A stretch of DNA of 64,000 nucleotides from Candidatus Merdiplasma excrementigallinarum (GTDB taxonomy: Bacteria; Bacillota; Clostridia; Lachnospirales; Lachnospiraceae). The position numbers and the translations under genes were made by a program. Of the stretch, positions 13,604-23,003 are shown in pieces (position 1 is the stretch's first letter; each line of letters opens with the position of its first letter). The notes beneath the pieces were generated by a model. It saw only the letters and a program-made list of their open reading frames with translations, searched no databases and was not told the origin of the DNA. The stretch is from contig DVOS01000036.1 of the NCBI GenBank assembly GCA_018713435.1, positions 1 through 64,000 on the forward strand, read 5' to 3'.

Positions 13604-15772
13604 TTATGACCAGTAGCGAACTACCTTGATCGGCGTCTGGTAATTATAGGCCGAGATCTTGATGCCGCCCTGGGGATAGGGCTGTGAATTGCTGGCGTGA
13701 ACGATCTGGCCATTGCCGATGTAAATGCCCACATGGCTGGCGTAGTTGGAAGAACCGTAGAATACCAGGTCGCCGGGCAGCATACTGCTGGTGCTCACCG
13801 TCACGGCTTTCTTGTAGCCGGCTTTTATCAGTGCGCTGCTGGGTCCCTTCATCTGATCATTGGCCACCCGCAGCAGCTTGATCCCATAGTTGGCAAATAC
13901 GGTATACACAAATCCGGAGCAGTCCGCTCCGTTGGTCAGGCTGGTGCCGCCGTACACATAGGGATTTCCCACGTATTTGATGGCGAACTTGGCCAGCTTG
14001 GAACCGGTGGTATTTCCAGACACGTTGATGGTTTTTTCCGCCGTCACCACGCCATTTTTGTTGATGGTGTACTCCTTGTTGCTCACCGCCAGCGTCAGGT
14101 TAGCCGCCATAATGCCGGTGGGGTAGAAATAATACTTCTTGTCTCCAATCACCTGCAGACCGGTGCAAGCCGCTCCGTCTGAACCGAAATAATACTTGTT
14201 TCCGCTGACCGTCTGCCAGCCCTTCAGCATATTTCCCTTGGAGTCGTAGCAGTACTTCTTACCTCCGATGGTCTGGATGCCGGCCTGCAGGGTCAAATTC
14301 GTCCGGGCTCCGTTCGAGCCCACATAGTACTGACCCACCCACTTGTTCACGGCCATCTTGCCGTTGGCCTCAAAATAGTAATACTTCTTATTGATCTTTA
14401 CCCACTTGTTCTTGGCTGCCGCGCCGTCTTTTTCAAAATAGTAGGTGGCGCCGCCGATCTTCTTCTTGGTTTTCTTCACCATGCGGCCGTTGGACGTATT
14501 AAAATAATACAGCTTGCCGCCGATGGTTTTCAGCCCTTTGTAAAGCTTTGCGTCCTTACCGGCGTAATACTTGTAGGATCCCTTGGTGAACCACTTGTTG
14601 ACCTTCAGGGCATTGTTCTTGGTGCTGGCATAGTACTGGTCATTCCCATACTTGATCCAGCCTGTCATCAGCGCGCCCTTCTTGGTCCGGCTGAAATAAT
14701 AATATTTGCTGCCAATCTTGGTCACGCCCATACAGCGGGCTCCGTCGGCCCCCACATAATATTTCTTGTTGCTCAGCCACTTGTTGGTCTGCAGAACGCC
14801 GTTCTTGCCAAGATAATAATATTTGCTGCCGATCTTCTTCCATCCGGTGCTCTTGTTTCCGGTGCTCCGGTTAAACCAGTATTTTTTGCCCCCGATGGTC
14901 TGCCAGCCCTTCGCCATGGCGCCGCTGGCCGTCAGATACTTTTTGCCCTTCCAGGTGTTGGTCTGCACCACACCCTTCTTATCGGCATAATACTTGTTGT
15001 TTCCTACCTTGAACCAGCCGGTTTTCACCGCGCCGCTGCCCGGCGTCAGATAATACTTCTTGCCGGAGAGCGTCAGCCAGCCGTACACTTTATTGCTGTT
15101 CCGGTCATAGTAGCAGCGGACGCCGTTGTTGGTCACCCAGCCCACGTTGTTGATCACGCCGGTAAAGCGGCCGTCGGCTCCTACCCATTTGCCCTCGATC
15201 CACTGATTGACGGCCATGGTGCCGTTTTCCTGGAAATAGTACTGCCCCACCCATTTGTCCTGGGCCAGCACGCCGGTAGACTTATCCGCATAGTAAACCT
15301 GTCCGTTGATCCGCAGATAGCCGTGCTGCCGCACGCCGCTCTCATTCAGATAGTAGGACTTGCCGTCAATGGTAATCAGGCCGGTCTGTCTTACGCCCTT
15401 GGAATCAAAATAATAGCGCAGGGAAGTTTTCCCGGATTTAATGGTCTGCCAGCCGGTCCTGCGGGCGCCGTCACTTCCCAGATAGTAAACCTTATCCTTG
15501 ATGGTCTGCCAGCCGGTGCGCATCTTTCCGTCCGTGCCGAAGTAATAATATTTCTTATTCACCTTGGCCCAGCCGGTCTTCATGATGCCCTTCTTGGAAA
15601 AATAGTATTTGGCTCCCTTGATGGTATGCCACCCCGTATAATAGCCCGGAGATTTATTGGTGGTGTACATCATCCCCTGGGAAGTGTTCTTCCAGGCGGC
15701 CTGAGCCGTCACTCCCATAAGCGCGCACAGCAGGAAACAGAGCAGCGACCACGCGGCTAATTTTTTCTTCAT
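13604..15772 (-). CDS. Secreted NlpC/P60 cell-wall endopeptidase with YG-type wall-binding repeats
   Basis: The 722-aa exported wall hydrolase has a signal peptide (MKKKLAAWSLLCFLLCALMG, cleavage near AQA). About 25 tandem repeats of roughly 20 residues follow (types TGWQTIKDKVYYLGSDGARR and NKWVGQYYFQENGTM), the Trp/Tyr-rich choline- or glucan-binding-like family that attaches proteins to wall polymers. An NlpC/P60 domain occupies about residues 595-722, with the catalytic Cys in NGADCSGFVY and the His in SNYASHVGIYIG followed by GQIVHASN. NlpC/P60 enzymes cut peptidoglycan stem peptides. The start follows AGGGGAAGGGA. The gene is monocistronic. Mature function is probably wall turnover or daughter-cell separation. 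Confidence 0.9.
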   Translation of the reverse strand: MKKKLAAWSLLCFLLCALMGVTAQAAWKNTSQGMMYTTNKSPGYYTGWHTIKGAKYYFSKKGIMKTGWAKVNKKYYYFGTDGKMRTGWQTIKDKVYYLGSDGARRTGWQTIKSGKTSLRYYFDSKGVRQTGLITIDGKSYYLNESGVRQHGYLRINGQVYYADKSTGVLAQDKWVGQYYFQENGTMAVNQWIEGKWVGADGRFTGVINNVGWVTNNGVRCYYDRNSNKVYGWLTLSGKKYYLTPGSGAVKTGWFKVGNNKYYADKKGVVQTNTWKGKKYLTASGAMAKGWQTIGGKKYWFNRSTGNKSTGWKKIGSKYYYLGKNGVLQTNKWLSNKKYYVGADGARCMGVTKIGSKYYYFSRTKKGALMTGWIKYGNDQYYASTKNNALKVNKWFTKGSYKYYAGKDAKLYKGLKTIGGKLYYFNTSNGRMVKKTKKKIGGATYYFEKDGAAAKNKWVKINKKYYYFEANGKMAVNKWVGQYYVGSNGARTNLTLQAGIQTIGGKKYCYDSKGNMLKGWQTVSGNKYYFGSDGAACTGLQVIGDKKYYFYPTGIMAANLTLAVSNKEYTINKNGVVTAEKTINVSGNTTGSKLAKFAIKYVGNPYVYGGTSLTNGADCSGFVYTVFANYGIKLLRVANDQMKGPSSALIKAGYKKAVTVSTSSMLPGDLVFYGSSNYASHVGIYIGNGQIVHASNSQPYPQGGIKISAYNYQTPIKVVRYWS

Positions 15773-15925
15773 AATCCCTTCCCCTTTTCTCTATTCCAAA
15801 TCTCTCTTAACTCTGGCAAAATCATTACGATTTTATTAAATCTTATTTAAAATACTACTAAAAAACCGTAACAATGTCAATATCTTACTGGAAAAAAGAG
15901 CCGGGAAAATGAAGTTTTCAAGCCG

Positions 15926-17401
15926 CTAAAATTCAATCTCCAAACAGATTTCCCGATACACCGGCTCCGGCACCCACACAGAGACGGAACCGCCCCGGGC
16001 GGGGAATTCTCCCTTTCCTTCCCCGTCAAGGATCACCGGCTGATCAAAATGTCCCATAGCGTCATAGAACGCCGCTCCCGCGAATCGGCTTCCCATCTCC
16101 ATCACTTTTTTGCCTTCCACCGAATCCGTCAGCACGACCGCCATGCCGGAATCCGGATGCTCCTCATCCCCAGTTCTCACAAATCCCACCAGGGAAGAAT
16201 CATCCAGGTAGTCCCTCTGCTCGCCGTAGGCCCACTTTTTCCGAAGCCTCAGCAGCGTGCGCAGTCCCGGAACCGGCCCGATGCCGTCATGGGGAATGCC
16301 GTAGTAATCCCCGTAAAAGACGCAGGGCAGCCCGTCTTTTCGCAGCAAAATCAAAGCGTAAGCCAGGGGCTTGAACCAGGCCGGAATAAAGGAGGACAGC
16401 GCCTGTCCCGGCTGGGTGTCATGGTTGTCCACAAAGGTCACCGCGCACTGGGGCCGGTTTCCCACCAGGGAATCCCGGAAAATAGCTCCCATATCATAAT
16501 TGCCGTTTGAAGTGGCGGCCGCCAGGAACGCAAAATGAAGCGGCACGTCAAACAGGGACATGCTGCCGGACACCTCGTCCAGATAGTGAAGCAATCGTCC
16601 CAGGTCCGGGGACCAGTATTCGCCCACCGCAAACATCTCTTTCCCCGCGTGCTCCCGCATCTTCTTCAGCCAGTTCTCATAAAAGTCATAGCTGATATGC
16701 TTAACTGCGTCCAGCCGGAAGCCGTCCATTCCCACCGTGTCAATGTACCATCTGCCCCAGGTTTCCAGAGCCTCCACGGTTTTGGGGCAGCTCATGTCCA
16801 GATCCACTCCCATCAGGTAGTCGTAGTTCACATTCTCCGTATCCGTCTGCCGGCTCCACTCCTTGCCCTCAAACTTGTAGATGCCGCCCTTCTTCGTTTT
16901 CTCATCCCAGTCCGTACCGCTGAAATTCTCCGCGCTCCAGCAGAAATCCGAATATTTTCCCTTCCGACCCGGGAACAGAAATTTCGTCCAGGCCAGAATC
17001 TTAAAGTCATCCCGCAGCTCCAGCTCCCGGTTGTTTCCGGCGTTCTCCTCCGCGGCCACCTCTTCCGTCCCGTCCGCTCCCATCATCTGATTCAGAACAA
17101 TATCGGTGTACACTTCCACCCCCGCTTTCTGCAGCCCCTTCACCGCTTTCAGGTAGGCTTCCCGGGTGCCGTACTTGGTGGCTGTGCTGCCTTTCTGGTC
17201 AAACTCTCCCAGGTCATAGGTATCGTACACATCGTATCCCACACTCCTGGAGCCCGCCGCTCCCTTGTAGGCCGGGGGCAGCCACACCATGTCAATCCCT
17301 GACGCCTTCAGGGCCTTTGCCTGGGCCAGGCACCGGTCCCAGTGAAGGCCGTTCTCCGGCAGGTACCACTCAAAATACTGCATCAGCGTCTTATTTTCCA
17401 T
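15926..17401 (-). CDS. Cytoplasmic alpha-amylase, GH13_5-like
   Basis: The 491-aa enzyme has no signal peptide and should act on intracellular or imported alpha-glucans. It aligns with E. coli AmyA-type amylases: MQYFEWYLPENGLHWDR, the region II nucleophile in GFRLDAVKHI, the region III acid in AVGEYW, region IV FVDNHDTQ, and WFKPLAYALILLR. Region I, normally DVVLNH, reads DIVLNQMMGAD, with Gln instead of the conserved His. The catalytic Asp/Glu/Asp are all present. ATG 17401 follows AAAGGGA. Two further genes, GNAT and the molybdoenzyme operon, lie upstream on the same strand, 47 bp away. Confidence 0.9.
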   Translation of the reverse strand: MENKTLMQYFEWYLPENGLHWDRCLAQAKALKASGIDMVWLPPAYKGAAGSRSVGYDVYDTYDLGEFDQKGSTATKYGTREAYLKAVKGLQKAGVEVYTDIVLNQMMGADGTEEVAAEENAGNNRELELRDDFKILAWTKFLFPGRKGKYSDFCWSAENFSGTDWDEKTKKGGIYKFEGKEWSRQTDTENVNYDYLMGVDLDMSCPKTVEALETWGRWYIDTVGMDGFRLDAVKHISYDFYENWLKKMREHAGKEMFAVGEYWSPDLGRLLHYLDEVSGSMSLFDVPLHFAFLAAATSNGNYDMGAIFRDSLVGNRPQCAVTFVDNHDTQPGQALSSFIPAWFKPLAYALILLRKDGLPCVFYGDYYGIPHDGIGPVPGLRTLLRLRKKWAYGEQRDYLDDSSLVGFVRTGDEEHPDSGMAVVLTDSVEGKKVMEMGSRFAGAAFYDAMGHFDQPVILDGEGKGEFPARGGSVSVWVPEPVYREICLEIEF

Positions 17402-17448
17402 TTTAATTGTTCCCTTTCTGATTTTCTGTTTTCAGCTTCCTGTTTTTC

Positions 17449-17979
17449 TCACTTCAGCAGGCAGCTCATCTCGTGCCATATCTCCCCGCCCCAGGCGGAA
17501 TTGGCAGTCCCCAGGTCCCGAAAGCCCATCTTCTCATACATCTCCACCTTGGAATCCAGGCAGGTCAGCAAAAGTTCCCGCCGTCCGGCGGCCCGCTCCC
17601 GCTCCTGGTAGCGGCGCATCAGTTCCCGGGCCAGCCCCTGCCCCCGGTACCGGGGCAGCACGTCCAGCCCCAGCAGCATCACATTTTTCCCCGCCGGGTC
17701 ATACAGGCCCGCGTCAGTAAAGAATTCATCCCGAAAGGAAGTTTCATCCGTAGACAGGCCGTTCAGGAAACCGGCCAGGGCGCCGGTCTGCCGGTCCGCC
17801 GCCACCAGAAACAATTCCGGCGCTTTTTCAATCCGTTCCCGCATCATCTGCCGGGAACAGGCCTCGTTGGGAGGAAAGCAGATTTCCTCTATATCTGCTG
17901 CCTCCTCCGCTTCCTCCGGGCGGATTTCCCGGAATGTAAAGCGAAGAGGTAAATCATATTGCTTTTTATTATCTGTCAT
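17449..17979 (-). CDS. GNAT-family N-acetyltransferase
   Basis: The 176-aa protein has the Gcn5-related fold with the acetyl-CoA pyrophosphate motif RYRGQGLARELMRRY (about 110-125) and a C-terminal VEMYEKMGFRDLG strand-helix typical of the family. The substrate is unknown; the N-terminal ICFPPNEACS resembles arylalkylamine-type GNATs. The start overlaps the end of the molybdoenzyme large-subunit gene by 11 bp, so it is co-translated with that operon. This suggests a role tied to amine- or purine-type substrates, but that is inference. Confidence 0.85.
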   Translation of the reverse strand: MTDNKKQYDLPLRFTFREIRPEEAEEAADIEEICFPPNEACSRQMMRERIEKAPELFLVAADRQTGALAGFLNGLSTDETSFRDEFFTDAGLYDPAGKNVMLLGLDVLPRYRGQGLARELMRRYQERERAAGRRELLLTCLDSKVEMYEKMGFRDLGTANSAWGGEIWHEMSCLLK

Positions 17980-20347
17980 CCTGTTTTCCTTTTTTTGCCT
18001 GCAGCCCTTTCCAGATCTTCTCCCCCGTCACCGGCAGTTCCGTAAACCACAGGCCCGTGGCGTTGGCAATGGCGTGGACAATCGCCGGGGAAGGAGTGTT
18101 GATCACAATCTCGCCGATGGATTTGGCACCGAAGGGCCCGGTAGGCTCATAGCTGCTCTCAAATTCCACCCGCAGCTTTCCCATATCCAGACGGGTGGGA
18201 ATCTTGTACTGCATAAAGGAGTTGTTCAGCATCTGCCCTCTGTCGCTGTAGCGCACATCCTCACAGAGAGCCATGCCGATGCCCTGCACCAGTCCCCCCT
18301 CTGTCTGCACCCGGGCCAGGTTGGGGTTTACCGGCGTACCGCAGTCCACCACGGCCACGTAATCCACCAGTCCCACCTGCCCGGTCTCCTTATCCAGCTC
18401 AATCTCCGCCATACCCACCATAAACGGAGGCGGGGAAATGGGAGAGCTGTTTGTCTCAGAAGCGATCAGCGCCAGGTGATTGCCGCAGGTAGCCGCTTCC
18501 CCGATCTGGCGCAGGGTCAGCTCTCTTCCCGTCGCCGGATCCCGCAGACGGTCCCGGTCAAATTCCAGCCGGTCCTGCTCTCCCTCCGGAATCTCCAGCA
18601 TCCCGCAGGCCGCCTGCCGGATCAGTCCCTGCAGCTTCCGGGCCGCCCGCTCCACTGCCTTTCCTGTCACATAGGTGGTGCTGGAAGCGTAGGAGCCGGA
18701 ATCATAAGGGGAAGAATCCGTGTCCGCCGCGCACACAGAGATCCAGTCCAGCGGACAGTCCAGCACCTCCGCCGCCATCTGGGCCAGAATCGTATCGCAG
18801 CCGGTTCCCATATCCGCCGACCCGATGGACAGCGTATAGGTTCCGTCCTGCTCCAGCTTGAGAATGGCAGAGCCTGTATCCACCCCGGAAATACCGGAGC
18901 CCTGCATGGCCATGGCCACCCCCACGCTGCGCACTTTGCCGTTTCCCATATCCCGGCAGGGATATTTTTCGTCCCAGTTCATCATCTCTTTGGCCCTTGC
19001 CATGCACCGGTCCAGGGCGCAGCTTCTGTTGGGCTCTCCATAGTAGGCAGGCATCACGTCTCCCTGCCGCACCATATTCATCTCCCGCAGCTTCACCGGG
19101 TCCATGCCCAGCTTTGAGGCCAGTTCATTCACCGCCGTCTCCACCGCGAAAATTCCCTGGGTGGCTCCGTATCCCCGGTAAGCCCCCGCCGACATATGGT
19201 TGGTGTACACCACATCATAGGCAAACCGGAAGGCGTCAAGATCCCGGTACAGCGGAATAGACTTGTGGCCGGACAGTCCCACTGTGGTGGGGCCGTGCTC
19301 GCCGTAAGCGCCGGTATCCGAAAGGGTATAGACATCAATGGCCCGCAGCTTCCCTTCTTTTGTAGCCCCCACCCGCACATGGACCTCCATGGCGTGCCGG
19401 GGGGAGGAATCCGTCTGGGATTCATAGCGGGAATATACAATTTTGGAGGGTTTTCCCGTTTTCCAGGTCACAAATGCCGGATACACCTCGCACACCGCCG
19501 TCTGCTTGGCGCCGAATCCGCCTCCGATCCGAGGCTTGCTCACCCGGATTTTCGTCTGGGGAATCCCCAGAGCTCCCGCCACAATCCGGCGCACATGGAA
19601 CACAATCTGAGTGGAGCTGATGATATGCAGCCGGCCGTAGGCGTCCATATGGCAGGCCGTGCGGAAGGTCTCCATCATGGCCTGCTGGTTGGGCTTCGTC
19701 CGAAACGTTCGGTCCACCACCACGTCGCACTCCTCCAGCACCCGGTCCACGTCTCCCTCATGGGTTTCGTCACTGGCGCACAGATTCCGCCGGTTATCCG
19801 CTCCCACCGGAGCCATGGACACCCAGTTGTCTTCCGGATGGATCAGCAGTGTATTGTCCTTGGCCTGCCGGGGATCTAAGATCGCCGGCAGCACCTGATA
19901 TTTTACCTTGATCAGCTTCAGAGCCCGGTCCACGCAGGCCTCATTTTCCCCGGCCACAATCGCCACCGGGTCTCCCACGAACCGCACATGCCGGTCCAGG
20001 ATCAGCCGGTCATAGGGGCTGGGCTCCGGGTAGGTCTGGCCTGCCAGGGTAAACCGCTTCTGCGGCACATCCTCCCAGGTATAGATCGCCTCGATCCCCG
20101 GTACCTTCAGGGCCGCCTCCCGGCGGATCTCCTCAATCATGGCATTGGCATGGGGGCTGTGGAGCAGCTTTACCACCAGGTAATCTCCCTGCAGCACATC
20201 CTCCAGAAATACCGGTTTCCCGGTTACCAGGGCCATGGCATCCTTTTTCCGTACCGGATGGTTTACCATCTTCATGGCAGCCCGCCGCTCTCTTCCTTCC
20301 TCCGGCGCCAGCTCCCTGCGTTCCTCTTCCAGTCTCTCTTTTTTCAT
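17969..20347 (-). CDS. Xanthine dehydrogenase-family molybdopterin-binding subunit
   Basis: The 792-aa large subunit of a molybdenum hydroxylase oxidises purines or other N-heterocycles/aldehydes using water as the oxygen source. An N-terminal aldehyde-oxidase/XDH a-b hammerhead (about 35-140; TGKPVFLEDV and VRFVGDPVAIVAGE) precedes the molybdopterin domain. Signatures are GGGFGAKQTAVCE, AYRGYGATQGIFAVE and the C-terminal GAKSIGEIVINTP, which holds the catalytic Glu. The ATG overlaps the Fe-S subunit stop (ATGA). The extra charged N-terminal stretch (MKKERLEEERRELAPEEGRE) is unusual. Order in the operon is FAD, Fe-S, Mo subunit, GNAT. No cofactor-maturation (XdhC-like) or selenium genes are in the window, and the substrate cannot be fixed. 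Confidence 0.88.
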   Translation of the reverse strand: MKKERLEEERRELAPEEGRERRAAMKMVNHPVRKKDAMALVTGKPVFLEDVLQGDYLVVKLLHSPHANAMIEEIRREAALKVPGIEAIYTWEDVPQKRFTLAGQTYPEPSPYDRLILDRHVRFVGDPVAIVAGENEACVDRALKLIKVKYQVLPAILDPRQAKDNTLLIHPEDNWVSMAPVGADNRRNLCASDETHEGDVDRVLEECDVVVDRTFRTKPNQQAMMETFRTACHMDAYGRLHIISSTQIVFHVRRIVAGALGIPQTKIRVSKPRIGGGFGAKQTAVCEVYPAFVTWKTGKPSKIVYSRYESQTDSSPRHAMEVHVRVGATKEGKLRAIDVYTLSDTGAYGEHGPTTVGLSGHKSIPLYRDLDAFRFAYDVVYTNHMSAGAYRGYGATQGIFAVETAVNELASKLGMDPVKLREMNMVRQGDVMPAYYGEPNRSCALDRCMARAKEMMNWDEKYPCRDMGNGKVRSVGVAMAMQGSGISGVDTGSAILKLEQDGTYTLSIGSADMGTGCDTILAQMAAEVLDCPLDWISVCAADTDSSPYDSGSYASSTTYVTGKAVERAARKLQGLIRQAACGMLEIPEGEQDRLEFDRDRLRDPATGRELTLRQIGEAATCGNHLALIASETNSSPISPPPFMVGMAEIELDKETGQVGLVDYVAVVDCGTPVNPNLARVQTEGGLVQGIGMALCEDVRYSDRGQMLNNSFMQYKIPTRLDMGKLRVEFESSYEPTGPFGAKSIGEIVINTPSPAIVHAIANATGLWFTELPVTGEKIWKGLQAKKGKQDDR

Positions 20348-20811
20348 GCGCCGGCACCTCCTTTTTTATACTCCATAAAAGCATGGATTCCCCGCAGCTG
20401 TCCCTCATAGCCGGAGCAGCGGCAGAGATTTCCCGCCAGATATTCTTTGATCTCCTCATCGGTGGGAGACGGGTTCTCCCGGAACAGAGCAATGGCGTTC
20501 ATCACCATGCCGGGATTGCAGAAGCCGCACTGCTCCGCTCCCTGGTCCGCGATAAAGGCGCCAAACTCCTCCGCCTCTTCCTGCAGCCCCTCCAGAGTAT
20601 CCACCCTGCATCCGTCCGCCCGGGCCGCCAGCACAGAGCAGGAGAGCACCGGCAGATCGTTGAGAAATACGGTACACAGTCCGCAGTTGGAGGTCTCGCA
20701 TCCGCACTTTACGCTGCAGCATCCCCGGGAGCGCACAAATTCATACAGCGTCATGCCGTCCTCAATCTGGGCCGTCACCGGCCTGCCGTTCAGTGTAAGT
20801 TTGATCGTCAT
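20344..20811 (-). CDS. Xanthine dehydrogenase-type [2Fe-2S] subunit
   Basis: The 155-aa small subunit carries two [2Fe-2S] clusters that pass electrons from molybdenum to FAD. The plant-ferredoxin-like cluster is CGCETSNCGLC plus a later Cys (VLSC). The helical-domain cluster is CGFCNPGM and CRCSGYEGQL. ATG 20811 is chosen over the longer track ORF because it starts MTIKLTLNGRPV and forms TGATG with the stop of the FAD subunit. Cys spacing is complete for the family. Confidence 0.92.
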   Translation of the reverse strand: MTIKLTLNGRPVTAQIEDGMTLYEFVRSRGCCSVKCGCETSNCGLCTVFLNDLPVLSCSVLAARADGCRVDTLEGLQEEAEEFGAFIADQGAEQCGFCNPGMVMNAIALFRENPSPTDEEIKEYLAGNLCRCSGYEGQLRGIHAFMEYKKGGAGA

Positions 20812-21656
20812 CACAGGGCTCCTCCTTTCTCTGCTCCCAGAAGCTGTTCCAGGTTCCGCTTCAGCAGCACCCGGGCCAGGTGGCTTCTGTACTCCGCGCC
20901 GGCCCGCAGGTTGCTTCCCGTGGGCACCAGCTTTGCCATCTCCCGGGCGGCCTGCCCGGTCAGCTCCGACAGCGCCTCTTCTCCCGCAGCGCCCCGGATA
21001 AGGTCTTCCCGGCAGCTCTCCGGCAGTTCCAGGCAAATCGCTCTTCCGGGCCTTGCCCCCACCGCGGCCATTCCCTGAAAATCGCCGACGTCTTTGCCGG
21101 CGGGCAGCGCCATGGCGCAGGTCAGCACCGGAAAGTCCGTCTTTGTATTCCGGTACGCCAGGTAGGCCGTTTTCTGGGGCCGCTTTCTGACCGTCAGCCC
21201 GGTGAGAATGTCGTTATCCTTTTTCATCCCGGCAAATTCCCACAGGCTCATCTCCCCGGCCCGGTACAAAAGCACCCGGGTATCCAGCGCCAGAAACAGG
21301 GTCAGCACATCCGAGAAGCCAAACCGACCCCAGATGCTTCCCCCCACTGTGGCCAGGTTGCGAAACTGCACGCCCACAATAGAGCGCACGGCTTCCCTCA
21401 TGGCCCCGCCGGTATAAGCCGCCAGCCCCGGATGCAGTTCCAGCTGCCGCAGCGTCACCATAGCGCCGATGCGAAACTCTTCCTCTGTCTCTTCAATCTC
21501 ATTCAGCCCCAGTCCGGCCAGGTCCACCGCCGTGGCGATGGTCTGGCGGCCGGTCCGAAGCCACATCATGCCCCCGATCAGCCGGGCGCTTCTTTTCTGG
21601 TTCAGCTCCCAGGCCTCCTCCAGGCTGGCAGGTTTTACATAATTTTTTATCTTCAC
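20811..21656 (-). CDS. Xanthine dehydrogenase-type FAD-binding subunit
   Basis: This 281-aa medium subunit (CoxM/XdhB family) binds FAD and reduces NAD+ or another acceptor. The PCMH-type FAD domain is N-terminal (RLIGGMMWLRTG, LATVGGSIWGRFGFSDVL), and the CO-dehydrogenase flavoprotein C-terminal domain follows (AAVGARPGRAICL). GTG 21656 is preferred over the track TTG because CAGGGGG lies 6-7 nt upstream and the protein begins (M)KIKNYVKPASLEEA as in the family. It is the first gene of the molybdoenzyme operon. Confidence 0.88.
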   Translation of the reverse strand: MKIKNYVKPASLEEAWELNQKRSARLIGGMMWLRTGRQTIATAVDLAGLGLNEIEETEEEFRIGAMVTLRQLELHPGLAAYTGGAMREAVRSIVGVQFRNLATVGGSIWGRFGFSDVLTLFLALDTRVLLYRAGEMSLWEFAGMKKDNDILTGLTVRKRPQKTAYLAYRNTKTDFPVLTCAMALPAGKDVGDFQGMAAVGARPGRAICLELPESCREDLIRGAAGEEALSELTGQAAREMAKLVPTGSNLRAGAEYRSHLARVLLKRNLEQLLGAEKGGAL

Positions 21657-21742
21657 TGTGTTCCCCCTGTCTGTCCCCGCCAAGCGCAGCGAAGACCTTT
21701 ACTCTCCCTATATTTTACATGAATCCGGCTTCCGGCGCAACG

Positions 21743-21790
21743 AAAAAAGGGGGTGCTGCAAAATCATGAATTTCATGAAGCAGCACCCTC
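21743..21790 (-). terminator. Terminator after the hydroxyacid dehydrogenase (recurring family)
   Basis: On the minus strand GGGTGCTGC pairs with GCAGCACCC around TCATGAAATTCATGAT, followed by CCTTTTTTC. It is nearly the same as the 4206-4259 terminator, although the genes it serves are unrelated. Confidence 0.8.
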
Positions 21791-21799
21791 GTTCTGCCA

Positions 21800-22741
21800 T
21801 TACACTGCGTTGATCTGTTTTCCCTCCAGCCAGGCATACAGATTGTCAAACACAATCTGCGCCCGCTGCTCCATGGACTCTGCCGACGCAAAGGCAATGT
21901 GGGGCGTCACAATCGTATGGGGCGTGTGCAGCAGCGGATAGTCCGCGGGAAGGGGCGGTTCCATGTCGAACACGTCGCAGGCCGCTCCGGCAATCTTTCC
22001 CTGTTCCAGGGCCGCTGCCAGCGCCGGGGTATCCACCACGCCGCCTCTGGCCGTGTTGATGAGAAAAGCGGTTTTCTTCATCCGCGCCAGCTCCTTCCCG
22101 CCGATCATGCCTCTGGTCTGGGCCGTCAGCGGGCAGTGAAGCGATACGATGTCCGACCGCTCCAGCAGTTCCTCCAGCGTCACCTGCTCATCAATCGACG
22201 GATCCGCCACCCGGCTCCTGTTAAAAGCAAGCACCCGGCAGCCAAACGCTTTGCACAGAGCTGCCGTCTGCTTTCCGATTGCGCCCGCGCCTACAATTCC
22301 CACGGTTTTCCCAAACAGCAGGTTCCCGATCAGGCCCTCCTTTGTGCCGCCCTCCCGGCACCGCTTCCCGGTCTGCTCCACATTCCGCAGCAGGGACACC
22401 ATAAATCCCATGCACAGTTCCGCCACGGCCCGGGTGGCATAGCCGGAAGCGTTGCTCACCGCGATCCCCCGCTCCCGGGCCATCTCCATGGGAATATGGT
22501 CCACACCGGTAAAGGCCACATCAATAAATTTCAGTTCCGGTGCGCCCGCAAGCGCAGAAGGCGCCAGGGGCATATTGGCCAGCATGATCACATCCGCGTC
22601 CCGGCACCTGGCTTCCTGCACCTTCGGATCCGTATCCTTCTCATAGGCCATAAACGTATGGCCCATATCGCTCAGTTTCTTTGCCTGGGCTTCTATCACT
22701 TTTTCCGGGACTCCCAGTCCCTCCAGCAGCACAATCTTCAT
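21800..22741 (-). CDS. D-isomer-specific 2-hydroxyacid dehydrogenase
   Basis: The 313-aa NAD(P)-dependent enzyme interconverts 2-oxoacids and D-2-hydroxyacids. The nucleotide site is TVGIVGAGAIGKQTA. Catalytic residues sit in NTARGGVVD (Arg), FDMEPP (Glu) and VTPHIAFAS (His). The start is ATG 22741, after GGAGG, with the typical MKIVLLEGLGVPE; the track start is too early. Substrate cannot be inferred. The gene stands alone between the molybdoenzyme operon and the LacI gene. Confidence 0.9.
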   Translation of the reverse strand: MKIVLLEGLGVPEKVIEAQAKKLSDMGHTFMAYEKDTDPKVQEARCRDADVIMLANMPLAPSALAGAPELKFIDVAFTGVDHIPMEMARERGIAVSNASGYATRAVAELCMGFMVSLLRNVEQTGKRCREGGTKEGLIGNLLFGKTVGIVGAGAIGKQTAALCKAFGCRVLAFNRSRVADPSIDEQVTLEELLERSDIVSLHCPLTAQTRGMIGGKELARMKKTAFLINTARGGVVDTPALAAALEQGKIAGAACDVFDMEPPLPADYPLLHTPHTIVTPHIAFASAESMEQRAQIVFDNLYAWLEGKQINAV

Positions 22742-22936
22742 CTTCCGTTTCCTCCATTCCGTTCCTGATAAAATTAGCGGATACCGCTGTCTTGAATCAG
22801 TATATCGGTTTTTCTTTCCCAGTACAATAGCCGGAAAGTACAAAAACCTTGGTTCGTATTTTCAACTGGCTCTTAGATATTTTCCACAAAAGCTGTTTCC
22901 ATTATTTGTCTAAACTGCTATTTTAAAATAATATTA

Positions 22937-22965
22937 TTGACAAGTCTTTTTTATTGTATTAAATT
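22937..22965 (+). promoter_or_regulatory. Promoter of the LacI regulator gene
   Basis: Perfect TTGACA (22937-22942), 17-bp spacer, TAAATT (22960-22965). The palindromic operator begins about 10 bp downstream, close to the predicted start point. Confidence 0.7.
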
Positions 22966-22974
22966 GTCAGTAAA

Positions 22975-22986
22975 GAGAACGTTCTC
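22975..22986. promoter_or_regulatory. LacI-family operator 1
   Basis: GAGAACGTTCTC is a perfect 12-bp palindrome with the central CG of LacI-family sites. It overlaps the start-point region of the regulator's own promoter, implying autorepression. Confidence 0.75.
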
Positions 22987-23003
22987 AATCATGCGAGGCA
23001 AAT

